Positions 25,906-35,285 of a stretch of DNA of 64,000 nucleotides are shown one piece after another. Origin of the DNA: Tateyamaria omphalii (GTDB lineage Bacteria > Pseudomonadota > Alphaproteobacteria > Rhodobacterales > Rhodobacteraceae). Numbering within the stretch: position 1 is the stretch's first letter; every line of letters starts with the position of its first letter. Where the stretch lies: NCBI RefSeq assembly GCF_019802125.1, contig NZ_JAHVHT010000001.1, positions 558,001-622,000 of the forward strand. The letters are read 5' to 3'. The translations under genes were made by a program, and so were the position numbers. A model generated the notes under the pieces. It was not told the origin of the DNA. It searched no databases and saw only the letters and a program-made list of their open reading frames with translations.

Positions 25906-26867
25906 TGCACATACTCCTTGAGAGAGGTTGCAGGGTCGAAGCGCGGGGCATCGGATGATGTGACGCGGAAACCGGCGCCGTCCCGCAGGGCGATCAGTGT
26001 CTTTTGGATTTTCACGTCATCTCCCGCCCGTGGGATCGGCCAGGCAGCCTGGTAGACGAGCCGTACCCGTCCGGTATCGAGGTTTACCGCGATGGATTGC
26101 AGCTCCGGTGCGCCGCGCACCCAGCTTCCGGCAATTCGGGTGTCTGTGCGCAGTGCGAGCCAAGGCAGGGGCCAGGGGGTCGGGGCTTCTGCGGGGCCGG
26201 TGCCACCGAGGCCGCCGATTTCAAGAGCGACACCTTCTGCCAATGGCCGCTCAAGCTGTTGATCGAGCGGAGCCGCCTGCCAGTAGTCTGGGTCGATATC
26301 GGTCGGCAACAGTGGCGCTCGCGTGCGTCTCCAGACGTCGTCGTATGTTCCTGAAAGCGCATCTCTTGCTGGCCAGTGGCGTGGCACGGGCCCGAGCGCT
26401 GGATGCCCACCGCCCGCGACTGTCACGCACGGTGGTCCGTTCGGATCGTCCTTTGCGCGGCCAATGGGCATATCCTCGCTGCGTGCTGCAAACGTGCCGT
26501 CCAACGGTAAAGGTCCGTGCCGGTGTCCGTCTCCAGAAATCTCGAGTGTCTTTTGCCATGTGCCGATGCGGAACAGGACACGATGGTCACGCCCTCCCGT
26601 ATCGGGCACGGTCCCGCCCAATGTCAGATCGATGCGGTTGCGGGGCGGAGTGATATCACTGTCTGCAAGCATCACGCTCTCGGGGTTGTCACCGTCGAAG
26701 CGCGGCGCCATCGCGACCGGCGGCTGCGGCATTGCGAAGAGCGGCGCATGCCTTGGACGCAAGACGAAAGTTGCCGCAATCCAGACGGACCATAGACTTT
26801 GACCGCGATGATCGCGCATCGGGGCCGCGTGATGGGCGAAAGGGGTCTTGTTGTCGACCTGCCACAT
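25902..26867 (-). CDS. DUF2169-domain T6SS adaptor/chaperone
   Basis: A 321-residue DUF2169 protein. The family start NKTPFAHHAAPMRD is present, as are IGRAKDDPNGPP and the signature DIDPDYWQAAPLDQQ. DUF2169 proteins are encoded next to PAAR-like DUF4150 effectors and are thought to help load them onto the spike. It overlaps the effector gene (ATGA) and sits 2 bp after the small tip-like gene. Length is close to that of stand-alone DUF2169 proteins; no extra pentapeptide or toxin domain is fused. Confidence 0.88.
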   Translation of the reverse strand: MWQVDNKTPFAHHAAPMRDHRGQSLWSVWIAATFVLRPRHAPLFAMPQPPVAMAPRFDGDNPESVMLADSDITPPRNRIDLTLGGTVPDTGGRDHRVLFRIGTWQKTLEISGDGHRHGPLPLDGTFAARSEDMPIGRAKDDPNGPPCVTVAGGGHPALGPVPRHWPARDALSGTYDDVWRRTRAPLLPTDIDPDYWQAAPLDQQLERPLAEGVALEIGGLGGTGPAEAPTPWPLPWLALRTDTRIAGSWVRGAPELQSIAVNLDTGRVRLVYQAAWPIPRAGDDVKIQKTLIALRDGAGFRVTSSDAPRFDPATSLKEYVQ

Positions 26868-26869
26868 CG

Positions 26870-27235
26870 TCAGTTCAGGTCAATCCGTGCAGCCACCAGA
26901 TTGAGGCCGGTGGCCGCATCTATGGCGATGTCTTCGCCGGTCATCCTGATGCGCCCATCCGGGTATAACGCCAGCGAAGCGTCTCCAGTTCGCAGGACCA
27001 ATGGCGTGTTATCATCTGCAGCCGAGTCGGCCGCGTCCGCGGTTACGCCAAGGGCGATAAGCGTGGAGACGTCCGCGTCACGCACGGTTTGACAAACAGC
27101 TTGCTGCCCAACCGTGTCAGGTGTGAACCGGGTTGTGGTCAGCACCTGGGCGTTTGTTCCTTCGAGCTGTGGCACACCTGCCGCGTTCACCGAAAGTATC
27201 CTATGCAATTGAAAGGTGCTGAGCGTCATGGTCAT
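26870..27235 (-). CDS. small tip-like protein (DUF6484/gp5 C-terminal-like)
   Basis: A 121-residue protein. The first half has a short beta domain ending in a LIALGV stretch like DUF6484. The second half (SLALYPDGRIRMTGEDIAIDAATG) has the alternating pattern of the triple-stranded beta-prism at the end of VgrG/gp5 spikes. ATG 27235 has GGAG 7 bp upstream. It precedes DUF2169 by 2 bp. Because no vgrG gene is present in the window, this small protein may be a spike extension or connector. Domain calls are by eye and uncertain. Confidence 0.6.
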   Translation of the reverse strand: MTMTLSTFQLHRILSVNAAGVPQLEGTNAQVLTTTRFTPDTVGQQAVCQTVRDADVSTLIALGVTADAADSAADDNTPLVLRTGDASLALYPDGRIRMTGEDIAIDAATGLNLVAARIDLN

Positions 27236-27486
27236 CTTGTGACTCCAACTGGTGCGGACCGCATGCGGGAGTGATTGCCGGTAAGGCGCATCGAAGCCTC
27301 AGGGCTGCACGGAGAGGCCAGCGGCACGCGATCTAGGCCCAATGTCCTGATCACCCATGCGATGCCACTTCCAAACATACGGAATTGCGGACGCTAATTT
27401 GCAGCGGGTGAAGGCAAGGCCAGGCCGTTTTTCTCGTTCCGATGGATGTTTTGACATGTGCACGCATCTGCATGGTGTCTGTATCG

Positions 27487-28509
27487 TCACATGGCTCGGT
27501 CTAGGTTTTGACGCAACTCGTCATACAGAACCTCTGCCTTTTGCAGCGTTGTATGGTTCGTGGACTCGTTGAAGAATTTTGACTTTTTGTCACCGCAGTA
27601 GTTCGAATAGAGCGTGTTGATCCGATCGATGATTTCACCGCCAAGGTTGTCGTAGACCACTTGGCCATACTCGCCTTTGTTGGACGAGGGGATTCCCAGA
27701 AAGTTGTATTCCGTTTTCACCTTGCGATAGGCCTTGGGATACTTCGGGTCGGTGGTTCGACGAGTGATTTCTATCGTCGAAATGACACCGCCGCCGGGCA
27801 TGACATCGCCGGTTCGATTGTCCACCTTGACCCGTTGGAAAGAATCCGATGCCATCACCTCGGCCATGTACCAGCACAGTTCGATCTGGCCACCACCCTG
27901 CTTCGCGTCTGGAAAGATCTTTCTCGGAGGAACTTTCCGGAGCAGCGGAGAGGCCAGCATTTCGTCGTATTTCTCTTCCTTTTGACGATCAGTAAGTGCT
28001 GAAGACTCGTGGATCTGACGCAATGAGTCATAAGCCAGCGCAAAGCTCTCTTCGACAAAGGCCACCATGGCGTTCTGGTATGTGAGGGGATTTTGAAGCA
28101 CGGTTTTCAGCGAAATGTTGGGTTTTGCCAAAGCGGTCATCGCCTTGGTGGTCTTGCTGGTCACGATACCTTCCAGCCCACTCGCGGATTTCGAGAAGAA
28201 ATAGCTGACAGGTGATTGGCCACCGGTCTGCGTTGCCGTCGTGCCGCTCATTGATTTGAATGCACCGGAGGCCACCAGCTTGCTTGCCCGCTTGGCGAAA
28301 AGGGCTCCGAGGCCGGAAGCTGCCCCGACCATGACGAGTGAAAAAAACAGCTCGGTTTGCGCACGTTCCCGGTCTTCCTGCGCCTTCAGGGTCGCTTTTG
28401 CACCCGCGTGCGCTTCGGCATAGGCGCTTCCAACGGACAGGGCCCATCTCGACAGGTAGTGACCCTTTGCGCCATCCAGGGCCAGTCTGAGTGAAGTGAT
28501 GTCTGTCAT
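27487..28509 (-). CDS. hypothetical protein downstream of hcp, with glycine-rich hydrophobic segment
   Basis: A 340-residue protein I do not recognise. Near residues 53-75 it has one hydrophobic glycine-rich stretch (SLVMVGAASGLGALF) preceded by an amphipathic, Ala/Lys/Glu-rich helix; the rest is soluble, Lys- and Ser-rich and Cys-poor. Base composition looks lower in GC than the neighbours, hinting at separate acquisition. I chose ATG 28509; an in-frame TTG at 28551 is possible. It directly follows hcp and is on the same strand, so an Hcp-carried effector or T6SS accessory role is possible. No function is claimed. Confidence 0.65.
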   Translation of the reverse strand: MTDITSLRLALDGAKGHYLSRWALSVGSAYAEAHAGAKATLKAQEDRERAQTELFFSLVMVGAASGLGALFAKRASKLVASGAFKSMSGTTATQTGGQSPVSYFFSKSASGLEGIVTSKTTKAMTALAKPNISLKTVLQNPLTYQNAMVAFVEESFALAYDSLRQIHESSALTDRQKEEKYDEMLASPLLRKVPPRKIFPDAKQGGGQIELCWYMAEVMASDSFQRVKVDNRTGDVMPGGGVISTIEITRRTTDPKYPKAYRKVKTEYNFLGIPSSNKGEYGQVVYDNLGGEIIDRINTLYSNYCGDKKSKFFNESTNHTTLQKAEVLYDELRQNLDRAM

Positions 28510-28569
28510 GAAATATGCCCCCGAAGGATCTTTGCAGGCAGTCTTGTACAAAGGTTGCTGCGATGGAAT

Positions 28570-28597
28570 TTGCGACCCCGCCGAAGCAGGATCGCAA
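28570..28597 (-). other. stem-loop with UUCG tetraloop after hcp
   Basis: On the minus transcript a 12-bp stem (two G-U pairs) closes a C(UUCG)G tetraloop. It lies 21 bp after the hcp stop and 60 bp before the next start codon. No U-tract follows, so it is more likely an mRNA 3'-stabilising or partial-termination structure that raises hcp over the downstream gene. Confidence 0.7.
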
Positions 28598-28618
28598 TAT
28601 GATTTGTAAGGACGGCGA

Positions 28619-29095
28619 TCAGGCAGCCTTGGTCGTTGTCAGATCGTAGGACGCGATCATCGGCGACATTGGGCTGTGGTTCTCGTCGTGCGGGATGTAC
28701 TTCACTTCCATCTTGGTAAAGTTCAGACGGATGGTTTCGACCGGCCGGTCGCCCGATGTATCGACGGAATAGTTCGACACCAGTGTATTGGTCAGCTTGT
28801 ACTCGACATAGGTGTCGCCCGGATTGCCGGTTGTTACCAGGTGCAGCGTGCACATCTTGCCGGTACGGCCGGTGCAGGCTTCTGCAAACAGCTTGGTCGA
28901 GGAACTGTCGGTCACCTTGGTCAATACGACCTCACTGACGGTTGGTTCAGACGCCTCGCGGTTGGCCGTTGAGCCTGCTTGGGTATTCATGTTGCGCGCC
29001 ACGTTCCAGTGCACGGTCTCGATGTCCATCCACTGACGGTGCGTTTCGTGCGTTGCATCGCCGGGAATTCCATCGAGTTGCATGTAAATTGGCAT
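28619..29095 (-). CDS. hcp: T6SS tube protein Hcp (TssD)
   Basis: A 158-residue Hcp that polymerises into hexameric rings forming the inner tube of the injection apparatus. Family features are the start MPIYMQLDGIPGDAT, the central VSEVVLTKVTDSSS, the KLFAEACTG stretch and the C-terminal beta strand (EVKYIPHD). It has no fused effector domain. AAAGGAG lies 9 bp before the ATG, a strong ribosome site consistent with high expression. It lies 65 bp downstream of clpV and is followed by a stable stem-loop. Confidence 0.93.
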   Translation of the reverse strand: MPIYMQLDGIPGDATHETHRQWMDIETVHWNVARNMNTQAGSTANREASEPTVSEVVLTKVTDSSSTKLFAEACTGRTGKMCTLHLVTTGNPGDTYVEYKLTNTLVSNYSVDTSGDRPVETIRLNFTKMEVKYIPHDENHSPMSPMIASYDLTTTKAA

Positions 29096-29160
29096 TTCAG
29101 TTTGCTCCTTTGGTCAGAAAATTGGTCGTCATCGGTAGTATTCACCAAGGGGCGCGCCCC

Positions 29161-31749
29161 TTAGCTTGCCAAACGTCTCCTTTTCCCTACTGCGGCGACG
29201 GTGATGTCACCGCTCGGATCGACGTCGAGTTCGACCACGCGGGGCATAAGGCCACGTGTGATCGAATCCAGGAACAGGTCTGCCAGTTGAGGCAGCACCT
29301 GCTGCGATATCATCGCTTCAATGGCGCGCGCGCCTGTCTCGCTGGCCTTGGCACGTGCGCCCAATGCGTCACGGGCAGCATCTGTGGTTTGCAGCTTGGC
29401 GTCATAGTTGGCCATCAGGCGGTCCTGAACGCGGGCGAGTTGCAGATCGACGATGCCTTCGAGTGCCTTGGTGTCCAACGGTTGATAGGGCACAACGGTC
29501 AACCTACCCAGAAAGGCCGGCTTGAAATGCGCAAGCAACTCGGGCCGGATCAGGTCGGGCAGAGCTTCAGGCGCAGGCATCGTTTCGGGGTCCTCGGCCA
29601 GGTTGGACAGTAAGTCCGTGCCGGTATTGGCCGTCATCAGGATAGTCGTGTTCTTGAAATCCACGTCACGGCCTTCACCGTCGCGTAGGACGCCCTTGTC
29701 AAAGACCTGGTAGAAGATGTCCTGTACCGATGGGTGCGCCTTGTCGATCTCATCCAGCAGCAAGACGCCGTAGGGCCGTCGGCGCACGGCTTCTGTCAGT
29801 ACGCCGCCTTCGCCATAGCCGACATAGCCGGGGGGCGAACCCATCAGCAAAGAGACCTTATGCTCTTCCTTGAATTCGCTCATGTTGATGACGCTGAGCG
29901 CCTGTTGGCCGCCATAAAGCTCGTCTGCCAGTGCAAGCGCCGTCTCGGTTTTGCCTACTCCTGACATCCCGGCCAGTAGAAAAACACCCTTTGGACGACG
30001 CGTGTCGCCGAGTTGCGCCCGCGAAACCCGCATGGCACGGCACAGCGCGCCAATCGCAGCTTCCTGCCCCATAACACGCGCGTTCAATCGCGCATCCAGA
30101 GTTGCCACCGCGTCAATCTGGCTGCGCATAAGGCGCCCTGTCGGTACACCCGTCCATCGACCAATGACTTGTGCGACAGCCTCGGCATCGACGACGCGAT
30201 GCACCAAAGGCGCCTCCCCACCTGCTTTCGCCAGCGCTTGTTCGGCTTGCGCCAGTTCCTGCAGATCTGTTGCTTCGGAAGAGGCAACCGCATCTGCGGC
30301 GCGCGCCAATGCGCGCTGTTCGTCCAAACGCGCGGCAACGCTTTCTGCGGCGCGTTCTTCTGAAACCAATTCCGCCCGCAATGCCTTCAATTCAACGGCG
30401 CTGCCAGCAGCGTTAGGGGGTTCAGCTTCCAGTCTGGCGATTTCCGCGGTCAGATGCGCTGCCTCGATACGGTGCCGATCCAGCGCTTCCGGAGTGATGT
30501 CGCGCGAGAGGCGGACGGCGGCAGCGGCTGTATCAATGACGCTGACGGCTTTGTCAGGCAGTTGCCGTTCGGGCAGATAGCGCGCCGACAGCTCCACTGC
30601 AGCGCGCAGTGCGCTTTCGCGGATTGAAACGCCGTGGTGCTCCTCGAACTTGCCGGCGACGGCGCGCAGCATCCGAATGGCGGTTTCGATATCGGGTTCG
30701 TTGACTTTGACAGGCTGGAAGCGCCGGGTCAGCGCCGCGTCCTTCTCAAAGTGTTTCTTGTATTCGCCCCATGTCGTTGCTGCGATGGTACGCAATTCGC
30801 CACGGGCAAGCGCGGGTTTCAGGATGTTGGCGGCATCCCCTTGGCCCGCCTGACCACCAGCGCCGATAAGGCCATGTGCTTCGTCAATGAACAGGATTAC
30901 CGGTCCTGGCGCCGCCTTGACCTGGTTCAGTACGCCGGTCAGGCGTCGCTCGAACTCACCCTTTACGCCCGCTCCGGCCTGCAGCAAATTCAGATCGATT
31001 GTATAGAGCGTGACATCCTTGATTGGTCCAGGCGCCGACCCGTTTGCGATCATCAGTGCAAAGGCTTCGACCACGGCTGTCTTTCCGACGCCTGCTTCGC
31101 CCAGAAGAATGGGATTGTTCTGACGGCGGCGCAGGAGAATATCTATCATCTGTCGCAATTCGGCGTCGCGACCAACGATCCGGTCAATACGGCCTGCACG
31201 AGCCTCTTCGGTCAGGTTGTGCGCGTAGAGCGCTAGAAAATCCTCGCCTCCAGCGCCGGCCGGGACTGGCGCAAGATCCGCGCCGTGCTGATCTCCGGCA
31301 GCAGCGATCCGCTCTTCCAGGACTGCCGTGTCCAGTTTGAGAAGAGCAGGGGCCGCGCGCCGCAAATGGGCGCGTAGCGACGTATCGCTCGCAAGCACGA
31401 ACAGAACGATGTCCGCCGACATCATCCGTTGTGCAAAGCGCAAGCTGGTTGCGGTCCAGCTTTCGCGCGCCAAGTCCACGACCGAGGCCGCCATGGTTGG
31501 CGTTGCCGCAGCGCCGCGTGGCAATGCTTCGATCGCGCGCATTGCTTCGGCGCGCACTTGAACCGGGTTTACTCCGGCTGCTTCCATCGCTGCGGCCGGA
31601 GCAGCTGCCCCGCACATTCCGGCGATCCAATGCTCTGGCTCAACTGTGCCGTGTCCGTTTCGGACGGCAATTCCTGCCGCGGCTTCAAGCGCTGACGACA
31701 TGTCCGGGGTCAGGCGGGAAATCAGAACATGAAGGTCAATATCAGGCAT
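29161..31749 (-). CDS. clpV: T6SS sheath-recycling AAA+ ATPase ClpV (TssH)
   Basis: An 862-residue Hsp100-type ATPase that disassembles contracted TssB/TssC sheaths. It has an N-domain (residues 1-150), a first AAA domain with Walker A GEAGVGKT and Walker B LFIDEAHGL, a coiled middle domain, a second AAA domain with GMSGVGKTE and VLLLDEIDKAH, and a C-terminal D2-small domain. Length is typical of ClpV. It is divergent from tssA; the 301-bp gap holds both promoters. The N-domain would recognise the TssC N-terminal helix. Confidence 0.94.
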   Translation of the reverse strand: MPDIDLHVLISRLTPDMSSALEAAAGIAVRNGHGTVEPEHWIAGMCGAAAPAAAMEAAGVNPVQVRAEAMRAIEALPRGAAATPTMAASVVDLARESWTATSLRFAQRMMSADIVLFVLASDTSLRAHLRRAAPALLKLDTAVLEERIAAAGDQHGADLAPVPAGAGGEDFLALYAHNLTEEARAGRIDRIVGRDAELRQMIDILLRRRQNNPILLGEAGVGKTAVVEAFALMIANGSAPGPIKDVTLYTIDLNLLQAGAGVKGEFERRLTGVLNQVKAAPGPVILFIDEAHGLIGAGGQAGQGDAANILKPALARGELRTIAATTWGEYKKHFEKDAALTRRFQPVKVNEPDIETAIRMLRAVAGKFEEHHGVSIRESALRAAVELSARYLPERQLPDKAVSVIDTAAAAVRLSRDITPEALDRHRIEAAHLTAEIARLEAEPPNAAGSAVELKALRAELVSEERAAESVAARLDEQRALARAADAVASSEATDLQELAQAEQALAKAGGEAPLVHRVVDAEAVAQVIGRWTGVPTGRLMRSQIDAVATLDARLNARVMGQEAAIGALCRAMRVSRAQLGDTRRPKGVFLLAGMSGVGKTETALALADELYGGQQALSVINMSEFKEEHKVSLLMGSPPGYVGYGEGGVLTEAVRRRPYGVLLLDEIDKAHPSVQDIFYQVFDKGVLRDGEGRDVDFKNTTILMTANTGTDLLSNLAEDPETMPAPEALPDLIRPELLAHFKPAFLGRLTVVPYQPLDTKALEGIVDLQLARVQDRLMANYDAKLQTTDAARDALGARAKASETGARAIEAMISQQVLPQLADLFLDSITRGLMPRVVELDVDPSGDITVAAVGKRRRLAS

Positions 31750-32050
31750 ACAATCACAACAAATCTAGAGGCCCCGCCGAAGCGGTTTCATTACAATGTG
31801 TCCGACGTGCAACACACGTCATGATAGTATTCAAAACGTATTCCGGAGCAGGTCGGCTGATGGGCCACTGCACCGCGGTTCGCCCCCGTCATGCTTATAA
31901 TAGACGCAATTGATCAGGCATCATGCAACCCGATTATCCATTCGGAATCCCGCCATTGCTCGGTTACCGTTTTATTCGAATCAAAGGCGGGACACGTCTT
32001 TAACTATTGTTTTTATTGCCTATTTGGGCGGCCAATTCGAAAGAAGTACC
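31750..32050. promoter_or_regulatory. divergent promoter region between clpV and tssA
   Basis: A 301-bp gap between the two arms of the T6SS locus, more AT-rich than the genes. On the plus strand a TATAAT occurs at 31896-31901, but no good -35 is seen. A short CCGC-UUCG-GCGG hairpin lies in the clpV leader (about 31770-31785). GTATTC occurs twice 5 bp apart near 31830. No sigma-54 (GG-N10-GC) element was recognised. The open frame here (from 31910) is not convincing as protein. Confidence 0.45.
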
Positions 32051-33100
32051 TTGCCTGACGACAAATCAAACGCACAAATCGGGATTACGGCTGGCGATAA
32101 TCCGCGAGAAACGGAAAAAAGCGTGGCAGATTATCGCCGTCTCAGGGATGCCCGTTCCGCCGCTCGCGCGGAAGAACGCCGACAGGAGGGGGCTGATCCC
32201 GTAAAACGTGTGCTCAAAGTCGCGCGTGAGTGGTCTGACGTGCGGGATCTGGCCACCAAACTGCTGCGTGATGTCGGGCGTGATATCGAGGTAGTTGTCT
32301 GGTTGATCGAGGCGGAAACCCGGCTGAATGGCTTTGCCGGGCTGAGCGCGGCACTGGGTCAATTGGCGGACATGGTAGAGGTGCATGGCATTGCCCTGCA
32401 TCCCCAACCCGAAGACGAGCTTGACCGGCCCTTTGACATCATAGCTGCACTAAATGGTATCGGGCGCGAGGGCACGCTTATTCCTCCCCTGAGGCTGGTT
32501 CCGCTGCCCCCTAATGGCGTCTATGGCGAACATGGCATTTGGAATGTTGCCGACGGCGGCGCGACAGACCTGGTGACCTCGGCATTGATGCAGTCCGGAG
32601 CCGAGGCAGTCGAAACGCAGCTTGAAGTCATTGCGCGGGCGCGGGGCGAACTGGAGCGTTGCGACCGTTTGCTGAACGACTTGCTGGGACCCGAAGCACC
32701 GCCGTTCAGCAAGATCGACGAAACTCTGGCCCAGGCTGCGGGGACCATCCGCAACCTTGTCGGCGACATACTGTCCGGGAACGGAGCCGAAAATGTGGTC
32801 GATACGCAAGATACCGCCGATACTGCGACCACGGCTGAGACGCGCGCGGACGCATTCACAACCGGGGCGATCACTTCGCGTGAGGAAGCCTTCGCGCAGC
32901 TCCTGCGCATTGCAATCTACTTTCGGCGCGCCGAGCCGCATTCGCCAATTGCTGATGCTTTGGAGACACTTGTGCGACGCGGCCGTATGGATTTCACCAC
33001 CCTGCTGGCGGAACTCATTCCCGATGAGCATGCGCGATCGGTGGTCCTGACCGCGGCAGGTATCAACCCTCGGAAAGATCCCTTCGAAAATGAGGACTAG
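32051..33100 (+). CDS. tssA: T6SS baseplate/cap protein TssA (ImpA N-terminal family)
   Basis: A 349-residue protein with the ImpA_N domain: GDNPRE, the ADYRRLRDARSAARAEER helix, and the REWSDVRDLATKLLRDVGRDIEV stretch. The C-terminal half is a helical region with many acidic residues, then a short conserved end (FTTLLAELIPDEHARS). TssA proteins organise baseplate and sheath assembly. The start is a TTG at 32051; the ORF runs back to 31910, but that part has no TssA similarity. It begins the plus-strand arm; tssB follows after 190 bp. Confidence 0.88.
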   Translation: MPDDKSNAQIGITAGDNPRETEKSVADYRRLRDARSAARAEERRQEGADPVKRVLKVAREWSDVRDLATKLLRDVGRDIEVVVWLIEAETRLNGFAGLSAALGQLADMVEVHGIALHPQPEDELDRPFDIIAALNGIGREGTLIPPLRLVPLPPNGVYGEHGIWNVADGGATDLVTSALMQSGAEAVETQLEVIARARGELERCDRLLNDLLGPEAPPFSKIDETLAQAAGTIRNLVGDILSGNGAENVVDTQDTADTATTAETRADAFTTGAITSREEAFAQLLRIAIYFRRAEPHSPIADALETLVRRGRMDFTTLLAELIPDEHARSVVLTAAGINPRKDPFENED

Positions 33101-33290
33101 CCGAATATCGCCGACGCCCGGACACCACTCGGGTCCGGTGCCTTGACCGCATGATTGGCGGCGTATTTCATAAATGGCGTTGGACCTGCCCGATATGAAC
33201 GACGGTCGCGTTAATCGCCCGAAACGCAACAGAATTTAGTCGCCCGACGGTGTCACCCACCGGGGCAAACTCACATTAAGGAGGCCGCAG

Positions 33291-33806
33291 ATGGCAAGCA
33301 TTCACGACAAGCTCGACAAGGTGCGTAAACCGCGCGTCCATATCAAATACGAGGTCGAAACCGAAGGCGCGATGGTCGAAAAAGAGCTGCCATTCGTGGT
33401 CGGCGTTTTAGGCGATTTTTCAGGCGATCCGACCCAACCGCTCAAGCCGTTTGGCGAGCGCAAGTTCGTCCAGATCGACAAGGATAATTTCGACGATGTC
33501 ATGGCCAAAATGACCCCGGGCCTGACCTTCAACGTCGAGAACACCCTGTCTGAAGACGATGAGGAAATGAAAGTCCAACTGGCGTTTGCGAGCCTTTCGG
33601 ATTTTGAACCGGCCCAGGTGGTCGATCAGGTGCCCGCACTGAAGAAGCTGCTGCAAAGCCGCAACCAATTGCGAGACCTGCTGTCCAAAGCCGACCGCTC
33701 AGAAGAGCTTGAAACGTTGCTTGAACAGATGCTGCAGGACGACGCCGCGCTCAAGGACGTGGTGGACCAGTTGAAAAGCCAAAACTCTGATGGAGGGGAC
33801 GCGTAA
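33291..33806 (+). CDS. tssB: T6SS sheath small subunit TssB (ImpB/VipA)
   Basis: A 171-residue sheath protein that pairs with TssC. Recognisable family elements are [50 protein letters not shown] and the C-terminal helix region. AAGGAGG lies 8 bp before ATG 33291. The stop overlaps the tssC start by one base (TAATG), giving coupled stoichiometric synthesis. Length is standard. Confidence 0.95.
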   Translation: MASIHDKLDKVRKPRVHIKYEVETEGAMVEKELPFVVGVLGDFSGDPTQPLKPFGERKFVQIDKDNFDDVMAKMTPGLTFNVENTLSEDDEEMKVQLAFASLSDFEPAQVVDQVPALKKLLQSRNQLRDLLSKADRSEELETLLEQMLQDDAALKDVVDQLKSQNSDGGDA

Positions 33807-35284
33807 TGGCCGCTGAAACGCAGACCAACGAGAGCCTTGCGCCGCAGGCGGACAACGCGTCGCTTCTGGATACGGTGATTGGTGCCACGCGACAGACCGA
33901 GCCGGATCGGACCAAGGAACTGCTCAAGAACCTCACGGACGCGGCGCTGGATGGAACGGTCAGCTATAACCGGAACCTGACCATCACGCTGACCAAGGCG
34001 ATCGAGGCGCTTGACGCCAAGATTTCGCAGCAACTGGCTGTGATCATGCAATCGTCGGATTTCTCCAAGTTGGAGGGGTCGTGGCGTGGCTTGTGGCACC
34101 TAGTGCAGAACTCGAACACATCAGCCAATCTGAAAATCCGCGTGCTCAATGCGTCGAAGAAGGAGATCGGGCGCGATTTGGCCAAGGCGGTCGAATTCGA
34201 TCAGTCGCGGCTGTTCAAATCCATCTATGAAGACGAGTTTGGCACACCCGGCGGCGAACCGATGGGTGCCATGATCGGCGACTTCGAGTTCCACAACAGC
34301 TTTGAGGACCTGGAATGCCTGCAAGGTATCAGCCAAGTGTCGGCGGCCGCTTTTGCTCCGTTCATTTCTGCTGCATCGCCGCAGTTGTTTGGTTTTGACG
34401 ACTATACGGAGTTGGCCAAGCCCCGAGATTTGTCCAAGATTTTCGACGCCACCGAATATGCGAAGTGGCGCAGCTTCCGGGAAACCGAGGAAAGCCGGTT
34501 TGTGACGTTGACCATGCCGCGGGTTCTGGCGCGCGTGCCCTATGGTGCTTCGACACGCACGATTGATGAATTCGACTTCAACGAAGCGGGTGCATTCGAG
34601 GGTGATCGCATTCCTCACAACAACTACTGCTGGATGAATGCGGCCTATGCGATGGCCACGAACCTGACCTCCGCGTTCAATCAGACTGGTTGGTGCACAG
34701 CCATTCGTGGGGCCGAAAATGGCGGCAAGGTCGACGGGCTTCCCATGCATCTGTTCTCGACCGACGATGGGGATGTGGACATCAAGTGCCCGACCGAGAT
34801 TGCGATCACGGATCGTCGCGACTCTGAACTGGGCGCGATGGGGTTCTTGCCGCTTTGCTACTACAAGAACCACGACTACGCTGTATTCTTCGGCGCGCAG
34901 ACCACGCACAAGGCCCCCAAATACGACCGGCCTGAGGCCACGGCCAATGCGGCGATTTCAGCCCGTCTGCCTTACATGATGGCGACATCGCGGTTTGCCC
35001 ACTATCTGAAAGTGATTGGTCGCGACAAGATCGGGTCCTTTATGGAGCCGGAGGATTGCGAGGCCTGGCTGAACCGGTGGATCAACAACTACGTCAACGC
35101 CAATGATGGTGCGGGGCCGGAGATGCGGGCGGAGTACCCGCTGCGTGACGCCCGGGTGTCGGTCGAGGAGATCCCCGGCAAGCCGGGCAGCTACAATGCG
35201 GTGGCGTGGCTGCGCCCATGGTTGCAGATGGAAGAGTTGACCACATCGTTGCGCATGGTCGCCCGGATCCCGGAGAAGCAGTGA
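33806..35284 (+). CDS. tssC: T6SS sheath large subunit TssC (ImpC/VipB)
   Basis: A 492-residue sheath large subunit. The N-terminal helix (about residues 20-45, SLLDTVIGATRQTEPDRTKE) corresponds to the ClpV-recognition helix. Core motifs are LEGSWRGLWHLV, EFDQSRLFKSIYEDEFGTPGG, PFGLL-like MGAMIGDFEF, NNYCWMNAAYAMA and the C-terminal RFAHYLKVIGRDKIG. With TssB it forms the contractile sheath. It follows tssB with a 1-bp overlap and precedes a second tssC-like gene by 1 bp. Confidence 0.95.
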   Translation: MAAETQTNESLAPQADNASLLDTVIGATRQTEPDRTKELLKNLTDAALDGTVSYNRNLTITLTKAIEALDAKISQQLAVIMQSSDFSKLEGSWRGLWHLVQNSNTSANLKIRVLNASKKEIGRDLAKAVEFDQSRLFKSIYEDEFGTPGGEPMGAMIGDFEFHNSFEDLECLQGISQVSAAAFAPFISAASPQLFGFDDYTELAKPRDLSKIFDATEYAKWRSFRETEESRFVTLTMPRVLARVPYGASTRTIDEFDFNEAGAFEGDRIPHNNYCWMNAAYAMATNLTSAFNQTGWCTAIRGAENGGKVDGLPMHLFSTDDGDVDIKCPTEIAITDRRDSELGAMGFLPLCYYKNHDYAVFFGAQTTHKAPKYDRPEATANAAISARLPYMMATSRFAHYLKVIGRDKIGSFMEPEDCEAWLNRWINNYVNANDGAGPEMRAEYPLRDARVSVEEIPGKPGSYNAVAWLRPWLQMEELTTSLRMVARIPEKQ

Positions 35285-35285
35285 C

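Noticed and set aside
31910-32050. N-terminal extension of tssA
   Set aside because: The translated 47 residues show no ImpA similarity and lie in the AT-richer divergent promoter region; TTG 32051 fits the family start better.
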